A stretch of 5,824 nucleotides of DNA from CAZGXQ01 sp964530195 (lineage in GTDB: Bacteria; Patescibacteriota; Minisyncoccia; Minisyncoccales; GBS-2), in contig CAZGXQ010000049.1 of NCBI GenBank assembly GCA_964530195.1, positions 1-5,824 of the forward strand. The letters run 5' to 3'. Made by a program: the position numbers and the translations under genes. The notes under the pieces were generated by a model. The model had not been told where the DNA came from. It did no database searches and saw only the letters and a list, made by a program, of their open reading frames with translations. Each line of letters begins with the position of its first letter. Positions within the stretch are counted from its first letter, which is position 1. Shown here in pieces: positions 1 to 5,371 of the stretch.

Positions 1-175
1 CTTTAAAAAGCTCCTCGGGTAAAAGCGTTTCTTTACTCAAAGGCTCCTCTAAAATCCTCGAACTTTCTCCACTTATAGGATCCCACCTAAGTTCTACCCA
101 AACCTCTTTCTCCGTAAAACCACAAGTCGCATCCAAAATTCTTTCTTTATAAACCTCCCTTTTAAACTCCAACAT
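1..175 (-). CDS. GalT/HIT-like hypothetical protein, N-terminal fragment
   Basis: This is an open frame of 58 codons running off the left edge of the window. It reads MLEFKREVYKERILDATCGF followed by EKEVWVELRWDPISGESSRI and continues to the edge without a stop. The charged composition and the block VELRWDPISGESSRIL resemble the beginning of GalT-like/DUF4921-type proteins, which start with an 'E-x-R-x-DP-L-T-G-R' strand. That match is from memory and only moderately certain; the CPFC zinc motif and HIT catalytic histidines that would confirm it lie outside the window. The purine stretch AAGGAAGG sits directly against the ATG, unusually close for a ribosome binding site, so the next codon (TTG at 172-170) might be the real start. 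An in-frame TGA lies 13 codons upstream of the ATG and no other start codon intervenes. The gene points away from the restriction operon and is probably unrelated resident DNA. Confidence 0.6.
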   Translation of the reverse strand, partial: MLEFKREVYKERILDATCGFTEKEVWVELRWDPISGESSRILEEPLSKETLLPEELFK

Positions 176-188
176 CCTTCCTTGAGCT

Positions 189-215
189 TTACTAACTAAA
201 TAGTCCCTTTGTCAA
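189..215 (-). promoter_or_regulatory. Possible promoter for the leftward gene
   Basis: On the - strand a perfect TTGACA box occupies 215-210. The best -10 candidates are TAGTAA at 194-189 (15-base spacer) or the adjoining TAAAGC (18-base spacer), and both are weak matches to TATAAT. Transcription would begin only about 8 bases before the ATG at 175, which is very short for a leader. The -35 box is convincing and the -10 box is not. Confidence 0.35.
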
Positions 216-237
216 GCCCTTCTCACATCTTTGGTGC

Positions 238-274
238 ATGGGTATAAACATAGGTACCACCTTGGAGAAGGAGG
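238..274 (+). repeat. Left arm of imperfect inverted repeat
   Basis: This arm contains ATGGGTATAAACATAGGTACC followed by a purine-rich stretch. Its outer 21 bases (238-258) match the reverse complement of 806-826 at 16 of 21 positions, and the inner 16 bases match 790-805 at 10 of 16. Confidence 0.5.
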
Positions 275-462
275 AACAGAGAGGGTAGAGGTTACCTATC
301 TCATCCTTTAGGTCTTTCGCAAGGTTGATCCTCGGCATCTCAGGTAAGACCGTCAGAAGGGTAACAGAAGATCAAAAAGCTCACCGAGGAAGCGTAAGGT
401 GGAGTTTGTTAAGGTCCAATGAGGTTTTTAAAACTTTTGTTAAGGCCATTTTAAGGAGGTAA

Positions 463-483
463 GGAGGGGCTCAACGCCCCTTT
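463..483 (+). terminator. GC-rich hairpin with short T tract, weak terminator candidate
   Basis: AGGGGC at 465-470 pairs with GCCCCT at 476-481 around the loop TCAAC, and two further G-T wobbles are possible. Only three T residues follow (481-483) before the sequence turns mixed. No gene on the + strand clearly ends just upstream, so it may be a relic or a structural element of the decayed region. Confidence 0.3.
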
Positions 484-789
484 ATGAGTATGAACAGATG
501 CAGGTGAATAGAACTTTATGGCATTGAGTGGTGGATTTTTTGAGTTTCATTGGGGCTGTGTTTTTGAGCCCTGGTGTTGGTGTGGGTGAGGGCCCATAGG
601 GTCAGGTAGCAATGAGTTCTGTGGGGTAAGTCCGAAGAAACAGGTTGCTCGGATCAGGGATTGAGCATGTAAAAAAGGGGATGGGACCGCTTCAGGCTCT
701 AATAGAAAGGGCCCATCGCTCAGATGATGAGGAATTTTACCTGATCCATCTTGTTGAGAAAGGATGAATCCAAGGCTTCTCACCCTCCC

Positions 790-826
790 CTTCCACCTCA
801 AAACTGGTACCGATCTCTTTACCCCT
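790..826 (-). repeat. Right arm of imperfect inverted repeat
   Basis: Read on the - strand, this arm contains GGTACCAGTTTTGAGGTGG, preceded by a purine-rich tail. It is the partner of 238-274 in inverted orientation. The outer sequence to 840 ends in CTCTCACA, so a terminal CA at 840 is a possible element boundary. Confidence 0.5.
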
Positions 827-851
827 TACCCTCTCTCACAGCTTTATTTAC

Positions 852-879
852 TTGACAAACTCAAAACATGGACTATGAT
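852..879 (+). promoter_or_regulatory. Sigma70-type promoter of the hsd operon
   Basis: A perfect -35 box TTGACA (852-857) is followed after 16 bases by TATGAT (874-879), a one-mismatch -10 box. Transcription should start near 886, leaving a leader of about 25 bases before the first start codon at 911. It is the only good promoter seen upstream of the four packed genes, and no internal promoter is evident in the gaps. Confidence 0.7.
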
Positions 880-909
880 AGGTAATGAAAAATTAATTTG
901 ATTTACCTA
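879..909. promoter_or_regulatory. Inverted repeat at the transcription start, candidate operator
   Basis: TAGGTAA (879-885) and TTACCTA (903-909) are perfect 7-base arms around a 17-base AT-rich centre, and three further symmetric pairs (AAA/TTT) lie inside. The left arm overlaps the last base of the -10 box and the right arm ends one base before the ATG, so a bound dimer would cover the initiation region. It could instead fold as a weak hairpin in the leader. The binding protein is unknown; the winged-helix-like domain at the start of the first gene is an obvious but untested candidate. Confidence 0.45.
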
Positions 910-910
910 A

Positions 911-2665
911 ATGTTGCAGGAAGTCATCTTCCCCTGGATCAAGCGCAGGTATCTTAAACTCCTCAGCGAGTTCAAAAACAGACCCTTCACTTTTGAAGAA
1001 GTCTTTAATCTCCTGCAAAAAGAATTCGAAGACGATGAAAATCAGACTAAAATTATCCTTTCAGAACTTAAGAGAGGAGGGTATTTACAAGTGTATCGAA
1101 ATCCTCAAAACAAAAGAGAAAAGATTTACAAGTTAAAATCTTTGGCCGAGAAGATTAATCATATAAATACAAAAGATGATCTAATTAACCTTTTAAAACA
1201 AGCTGCCGACTTAATTCGAACAAGAGTTGATTATACTTTTATTTTGCTTTTACTTTTTTACAAAGCTTACTCTGATAAGTGGGAAAAGGAATTTGAAGAA
1301 GAAAAAAAGAAATTAATAGAAATAGGATGGGAAGAAGCGGAAGCGGTTAAAGAGGCAGCATCTGAGTATTATCACACCTTTAACTTCCCTCAAGAATATC
1401 TTTGGGAAAACATCAGAAGAGATCCACAGAGAATTTCAGAAAAATTTTCTATAGCAATGAAAAGACTGGCTGAACTTAATCCAGATTATCATGATATTTT
1501 CACTCAATTTGATTTTCATCAATTCACAAGCAACCCGGAGAATGCAATAATTTTAAATCAATTAGTTGAGCTTTTTAGCAAATTTTCCTTTAAAGAAATT
1601 CCTGGAGACATCTTAGGAGACGCCTATGAGTGGATATTAAAGTATTTTGCTCCAACAAAAGCAAAAGAAGGAGAGGTGTATACTCCAAGAGAAGTTATAA
1701 AGCTAATGGTTGAAATTTTAGACCCAAAACCGGAAAAATGGATTTATGACCCAGCTTTGGGTTCTGGGGGAATGCTTATCATTAGTTATAAATTTGTTGA
1801 GGAAAAATACGGAAAGGAAAAAGCAAACACCTTGTTTTTATATGGCCAAGAAGCAAATTCAAAAACTTTAGCTTTAGCCAAGATGAACATGCTTTTGCAC
1901 GATATAAAAAACTTCTATTTTGCTCTTGGAGATACTTTACTTTTCCCGAAGTTTAAAGAAGGAAATAGTATTAAGCAATTTGATTACGTAATCGCCAATC
2001 CTCCTTGGAACCAAGACGGCTATGATGAAGATACTTTAAAGAAAGGAGAATATTGGAGAGAAAGATTTAAGTATGGATTTACTACAAAACAGTCGGCGGA
2101 TTGGGCTTGGATTCAACATATGCTTGCTTCAGCCAAGGAAAAAGTTGCAGTTGTTATTGATACAGGAGCTGTTTCAAGAGGGGGAAGAGAAAAATTGATA
2201 AGACAAAGGATAGTTGAAGAAGATTTAATTGAAGCGGTAATTTTACTTCCAGAAAAATTATTTTACAACACAGGAGCTCCAGCGGTTATTATTGTATTTA
2301 ATAAACATAAACCTGAAGAAAGAAAAGGGAAAATTTTATTAATTAATGCAAGTAAGGAAATCGAGCCAGGGAAAAAACAAAATACATTATCAGAGGAAAA
2401 TATACAGAAAATTGTTGAGACATATAAGGAATTTAAAGATATAGAAAAATTTGCAAAGGTAATAACTATAGAAGATGCGAGAGAAGCTGATTATAATCTG
2501 AGCCCGTCAAGGTTTGTAAGTATTGCGGAAGAGGAAGAGTATAGAAGTATCGAAGAGATAGAAAAAGAATTAGATGAGTTAGAGGATTTACACATTAAAT
2601 TGAAAGGGAAGATTAAAAATATTTTGCAAGCTTTAAAATTAAAGCAATGTTCTTATAATGATTGA
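911..2665 (+). CDS. hsdM: Type I-like adenine-N6 DNA methyltransferase subunit (HsdM) with N-terminal winged-helix-like domain
   Basis: Methylation subunit expected to transfer a methyl group from S-adenosylmethionine to adenine N6 in a sequence chosen by HsdS. Residues 1-75 look like a winged helix (helices to about 56, then a wing GGYLQVYRNPQNKREKIYKLK) and are absent from the next gene. Residues about 90-250 match the helical HsdM N-domain (ILLLLFYKAYSDKW, YLWENIRR, DILGDAYEWILKYFA). The catalytic domain has YTPRE (257-261), the SAM-binding loop DPALGSGG (280-287), YGQE (311-314), the catalytic NPPW (363-366) and LPEKLFYNTGAPA (446-458). The C-terminus has DYNLSPSRF and then a Glu/Lys-rich coiled coil typical of HsdS-binding tails. 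At 584 residues it is somewhat longer than usual because of the added domain. The ATG directly follows an in-frame TAA (908-910), so it is the most upstream start; no Shine-Dalgarno is visible. The first 50 or so codons use more C-ending codons (ATC, TTC, CTC) than the rest. Confidence 0.92.
   Translation: MLQEVIFPWIKRRYLKLLSEFKNRPFTFEEVFNLLQKEFEDDENQTKIILSELKRGGYLQVYRNPQNKREKIYKLKSLAEKINHINTKDDLINLLKQAADLIRTRVDYTFILLLLFYKAYSDKWEKEFEEEKKKLIEIGWEEAEAVKEAASEYYHTFNFPQEYLWENIRRDPQRISEKFSIAMKRLAELNPDYHDIFTQFDFHQFTSNPENAIILNQLVELFSKFSFKEIPGDILGDAYEWILKYFAPTKAKEGEVYTPREVIKLMVEILDPKPEKWIYDPALGSGGMLIISYKFVEEKYGKEKANTLFLYGQEANSKTLALAKMNMLLHDIKNFYFALGDTLLFPKFKEGNSIKQFDYVIANPPWNQDGYDEDTLKKGEYWRERFKYGFTTKQSADWAWIQHMLASAKEKVAVVIDTGAVSRGGREKLIRQRIVEEDLIEAVILLPEKLFYNTGAPAVIIVFNKHKPEERKGKILLINASKEIEPGKKQNTLSEENIQKIVETYKEFKDIEKFAKVITIEDAREADYNLSPSRFVSIAEEEEYRSIEEIEKELDELEDLHIKLKGKIKNILQALKLKQCSYND
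1347..1429 (+). repeat. Conserved DNA block A, copy in the first hsdM
   Basis: These 83 bases match 2842-2924 in the second hsdM at 82 positions; the only difference is T at 1399 against C at 2894. The flanking DNA is clearly less similar. The block encodes the AASEYYHTFNFPQEYLWENI region of the helical domain. Confidence 0.9.
2091..2181 (+). repeat. Conserved DNA block B, copy in the first hsdM
   Basis: These 91 bases are identical to 3583-3673 with no mismatch, including all silent positions. The block encodes the segment SADWAWIQHMLASAKEKVAV and the following IDTGAVSRG, downstream of the NPPW motif. Diverged codons resume immediately on both sides. Confidence 0.93.
2481..2550 (+). repeat. 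Conserved DNA block C, copy in the first hsdM
   Basis: These 70 bases match 3973-4042 at 67 positions. The block encodes READYNLSPSRFVSIAEEEE, just before the C-terminal coiled coil. Confidence 0.88.
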
Positions 2666-4130
2666 GAAAAATAATTTTAAACAAAAGTTATCTGAAAATT
2701 TATCCAAAATAGAAAAAATGATAGGTTATGAATTTACTTGCCTTTTACTTTTCTATAAGGCTTATTCTGATAAATGGGAAAGAGAATTTGAGGAAGAGAA
2801 AAAGAAATTAATAGAAATAGGATGGTCAGAGGAGGAAGCAATTAAAGAGGCAGCATCTGAGTATTATCACACCTTTAACTTCCCTCAAGAATACCTTTGG
2901 GAAAACATCAGAAGAGATCCACAGGGGGTTGTAGGAAAATTTTCTAATGCAATGAAAAAATTAGCTGAACTTAATCCAGATTATCAGGATGTTTTTTCTC
3001 AATTTGACTTTTCTAGATTTAGCGATAGCGATAAGCAAAAGAATCTGGCTGAGTCTGTTGAATTATTAAGTGAGTTTTCCTTTAAAGAAATTTCTACAAA
3101 TATAATAGGTGAGGTGTATGAATTGATTTTGGAAAATTATGCTCCAGAAAAACCAAAAGAAGGAAAATTATATACTTCACGCGATATTATAAGATTAATG
3201 ATTAAACTTTTAGACCCTAAACCTGAAAAAAGCATTTATGATCCTGCAGCTGGATTTGGTGGAATGTTAATTAGCGCATATAAGTATATATCTTCTAATT
3301 ATGGTAATGAAGAAGCTAAGAAAATCATGTTATATGGACAGGAACTAGATGACACTATTTATGTATTAGGAAAATTGAATTTAATGCTTCATAATATAGA
3401 AAATGTAGATTTTAGAAAAGGAGATTCTATATTATTCCCTAAATTTAAAGAAGAAAATTTTATCAAAAAATTTGATTATGTAATTTCTAATCCGCCTTGG
3501 AATCAAAAGGATTATAATACAAATGATTTAAAAAGAGGAGAGCATTGGCGAGAAAGATTTATGTATGGACTTACAACAAAAAAGTCGGCGGATTGGGCTT
3601 GGATTCAACATATGCTTGCTTCAGCCAAGGAAAAAGTTGCAGTTGTTATTGATACAGGAGCTGTTTCAAGAGGTAAAAGAGAAAAATTAATTAGACAAAA
3701 AATCATAGAAGATGATTTAATTGAATCTGTAGTTCTAATTGCAGAAAAGGTTGTTTCTAAAAAGAGTACTCAAGCGGTAATTATTGTATTTAATAAAAAT
3801 AAAGCAACAGAAAGAAAGGGGAAATTTTTATTAATTAATGCAAGTAAGGAATTTAAGCCAGAGAGAAGTAAAAATATATTGTCAGAGGAGAATATTGAAA
3901 AAATTGTTGATGTTTATAGAAATTTTAAAGAAATTAAAGGATTAAGCAGAATAATAACCTTAGAGGATGTAAGAGAAGCTGATTATAATCTGAGCCCCTC
4001 AAGGTTTGTAAGTATTGCGGAGGAGGAAGAGTATAGGAGTATTGAGGAAATCAAAGTAGAGTTAGAGAGATTGGAAGAAGAGAGGAGAATGGTTGAGGAA
4101 AAAATTATAAAAATTTTAGAGAAATTTTAA
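2658..4130 (+). CDS. Second, motif-degenerate HsdM paralogue
   Basis: Paralogue of the preceding gene; its residue 1 aligns near residue 86 of that protein, so it lacks the winged-helix-like domain and has a more ordinary HsdM length of 490 residues. It keeps the helical domain (CLLLFYKAYSDKW, YLWENIRR), a SAM loop DPAAGFGG (195-202), YGQE (226-229), NPPW (278-281), DYNLSPSRF and a coiled-coil tail. Several positions differ from the first copy and from typical HsdM: YTP becomes YTS (172-174), GSGG becomes GFGG, and the LPEKLFYNTGAP segment becomes IAEKVVSKKSTQ (361-372). The last change removes a probable motif VIII loop whose aromatic residue stacks on the flipped base. It may therefore be a structural or regulatory partner rather than a full methylase; this is inference. 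ATG 2658 overlaps the previous stop by 8 bases, implying coupled translation; no Shine-Dalgarno is seen. Confidence 0.9.
   Translation: MIEKNNFKQKLSENLSKIEKMIGYEFTCLLLFYKAYSDKWEREFEEEKKKLIEIGWSEEEAIKEAASEYYHTFNFPQEYLWENIRRDPQGVVGKFSNAMKKLAELNPDYQDVFSQFDFSRFSDSDKQKNLAESVELLSEFSFKEISTNIIGEVYELILENYAPEKPKEGKLYTSRDIIRLMIKLLDPKPEKSIYDPAAGFGGMLISAYKYISSNYGNEEAKKIMLYGQELDDTIYVLGKLNLMLHNIENVDFRKGDSILFPKFKEENFIKKFDYVISNPPWNQKDYNTNDLKRGEHWRERFMYGLTTKKSADWAWIQHMLASAKEKVAVVIDTGAVSRGKREKLIRQKIIEDDLIESVVLIAEKVVSKKSTQAVIIVFNKNKATERKGKFLLINASKEFKPERSKNILSEENIEKIVDVYRNFKEIKGLSRIITLEDVREADYNLSPSRFVSIAEEEEYRSIEEIKVELERLEEERRMVEEKIIKILEKF
2842..2924 (+). repeat. Conserved DNA block A, copy in the second hsdM
   Basis: Partner of 1347-1429, with 82 of 83 bases identical, in direct orientation at a distance of 1495 bases. 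Confidence 0.9.
3583..3673 (+). repeat. Conserved DNA block B, copy in the second hsdM
   Basis: Partner of 2091-2181, with 91 of 91 bases identical, in direct orientation at a distance of 1492 bases. Such perfection at silent sites is not expected from protein-level selection alone. Confidence 0.93.
3973..4042 (+). repeat. Conserved DNA block C, copy in the second hsdM
   Basis: Partner of 2481-2550, with 67 of 70 bases identical, in direct orientation at a distance of 1492 bases. Confidence 0.88.
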
Positions 4131-4133
4131 AAC

Positions 4134-5366
4134 ATGCAGGAGAATTACCTTTTTTATAAAAAGGGTCAACTAACAAATTATTTTAACTATATTAAAGCTG
4201 AGGCCAAAAAAGAAATTAACGAATTTTCTGAAGAATATATTCTTAATGTAAATGAAGAAAATTTAACAAAAGCTTTAATAGAAAAATATTTTTTAATGGT
4301 ACCTGCTTTAAAGTTGGATAAAATATATCAACTTGAACCAGAAGAAGTAGATATAGAAGTGCCCTTTTTTCAAGATCCAATAATTAGAAAAGCTTTTAAA
4401 CAAATCAAATCAAGATATACAAAAGGGACAAAAATTACTATAGTAATTCCTTTTGATGGAAATCCTGAATTGTTCGATTTTCAGCCATCTACCTATCTTG
4501 CCAAGCTACCACAAGGTAAAGGTTTAGGAAATGAGTTATATTTAGAGTATAAAAGTGAATATGATAAAAACACACTAAAAAATGAAATAAATTCCGATAT
4601 TCAATTAATACAGAAGTACATAAATTACTTAAAAGAAGATATAGATAAGTTTAACTCATCATTGGAAAATTATATAAGAAATTTAATCAATGCGAGAAAA
4701 AGTAGACTATTACAAGCAAGAAATTTAGCAATGTCTTTAGAAATTCCTATTAAAAAACGAACAGATGCACCTTTAACATTTCCTATTTCTATAAGAAAAA
4801 AAATTGAGTTGCCAAAACCTACAACTGAAAAATTTGAGCCAGAACCAACACTTTCAATGGAAATATATGAGGAAATTATAAGAATGCTTCAAAATATGAT
4901 CATTGCTATGGAAAGAAGTCCGAAAACTTTTTCAAAATTAAAAGAAGAAGAATTAAGAGATTTTTTTCTTGTTGTTTTAAATGCTAACTTTGAAGGAGAA
5001 GCTATAGGAGAAGTGTTTAATTATAAAGGTAAAACAGATATTCTTATAAGGCATGAAAATAGTAATGTTTTTATAGCTGAATGTAAATTTTGGAGAGGAA
5101 AGGAGGCATTTTTAAAAACAATTGATCAGCTTTTTAAATATGTCACCTGGCGTGATACTAAACTTGCAATTTTAATATTCAATAGAGAGGGCAATTTAAA
5201 AACAATATTAGAAAAAATTCCTAAGTTAGTAGAAACACATTCTCTTTATAAAAGAAATTTGGAGATTGAAGGAGAAACTAAATTCAGATACATATTTCAT
5301 ATTCCAAACGATCCAAACAGAGAAGTAATTTTAACAATAATGGTTTTTGATATACCAAAAAGCTAG
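4134..5366 (+). CDS. PD-(D/E)XK nuclease-like protein of the restriction operon
   Basis: I do not recognise a named family for the whole 410-residue protein. The last third has the layout of a PD-(D/E)XK (Mrr/RecB-like) nuclease: a helix with acidic residues and RD (271-276), GEVFNYKGKTDILI with the metal-binding Asp at 302, a strand VFIAECKFW with the E-x-K pair at 316 and 318, and a helix TIDQLFKYVTWR with the conserved Gln at 332, then a strand LAILIF. Residues 1-135 form an unassigned mixed domain (KITIVIPFDGNPELFDFQPS is a readable core). Residues about 136-200 are a charged helical, probably coiled-coil, segment, and a proline-rich linker follows at about 212-240. No Walker A or helicase motif exists, so it is not a standard HsdR. 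It starts 3 bases after the second hsdM and ends 5 bases before hsdS, so it is very likely cotranscribed and functionally linked. Cleavage of DNA is inferred from the motif only. Confidence 0.82.
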   Translation: MQENYLFYKKGQLTNYFNYIKAEAKKEINEFSEEYILNVNEENLTKALIEKYFLMVPALKLDKIYQLEPEEVDIEVPFFQDPIIRKAFKQIKSRYTKGTKITIVIPFDGNPELFDFQPSTYLAKLPQGKGLGNELYLEYKSEYDKNTLKNEINSDIQLIQKYINYLKEDIDKFNSSLENYIRNLINARKSRLLQARNLAMSLEIPIKKRTDAPLTFPISIRKKIELPKPTTEKFEPEPTLSMEIYEEIIRMLQNMIIAMERSPKTFSKLKEEELRDFFLVVLNANFEGEAIGEVFNYKGKTDILIRHENSNVFIAECKFWRGKEAFLKTIDQLFKYVTWRDTKLAILIFNREGNLKTILEKIPKLVETHSLYKRNLEIEGETKFRYIFHIPNDPNREVILTIMVFDIPKS

Positions 5367-5371
5367 TTTCT

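Larger units (their letters stand above)
238..826. mobile_element. Putative degenerate insertion element bounded by inverted repeats
   Basis: The segment 238-274 pairs without gaps with the reverse complement of 790-826 at 26 of 37 positions. The match includes the exact 6-mer GGTACC (253-258 and 806-811) and the neighbouring T-G-A-G-rich stretch. Just inside and near the right end are motifs of the form TTTTGAG: 536-544 and 561-568 on the + strand, and 797-803 on the - strand. Multiple terminal repeats of this style are familiar from IS21-like ends. No intact transposase is present. The exact termini, the target-site duplication and the family cannot be fixed; a MITE or a composite of two eroded ends is equally possible. 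Confidence 0.35.
216..840. other. Gene-free, GC-richer stretch with element-like decay
   Basis: No reading frame here looks like a functional gene. The - strand frame at 547-801 (84 codons) has a low-complexity Pro/His/Gln/Ser composition unlike a folded protein. A 48-codon - strand frame at 192-338 has no ribosome binding site. A + strand frame at 630-767 contains a more protein-like tail (PLQALIERAH, then DDEEFYLIHLVEKG and a stop), but it follows a stop at 627 and could be the remnant of a C-terminus. No tRNA, rRNA, tmRNA or RNase P signature was recognised. The sequence is richer in G on the + strand and in GC overall than the operon to its right. Together with the flanking inverted repeat, this suggests an eroded mobile element. 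Confidence 0.55.

Noticed and set aside
192..338. 48-codon - strand frame beginning MPRINLAKDLKDEIGNLYPL
   Set aside because: No ribosome binding site, no recognised family, and it overlaps the -35 box and the inverted-repeat arm. The N-terminal part looks somewhat protein-like, so a gene relic is possible but not supportable.
405..445. Direct repeat TTTGTTAAGG at 405-414 and 436-445
   Set aside because: Only 10 bases, two copies, with dissimilar surroundings; too short to call a repeat array or CRISPR.
620..650. GGGGTAAGTCCGAAGAAACAGG resembles the GAGGAAAGTCC box of RNase P RNA
   Set aside because: The remaining conserved RNase P segments and pairing are not found nearby, so it is a chance similarity.
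547..801. 84-codon - strand reading frame in the gene-free stretch
   Set aside because: It is rich in Pro, His, Gln and Ser with no recognisable fold or motif, has no ribosome binding site, and runs across the right arm of the inverted repeat; most likely a chance frame in GC-richer DNA.
2718..2720. Alternative internal start of the second hsdM at Met21
   Set aside because: The upstream 20 residues align with the helical lead-in of the first HsdM (around its residues 86-105), and the 8-base overlap fits coupled translation, so the first ATG is preferred.
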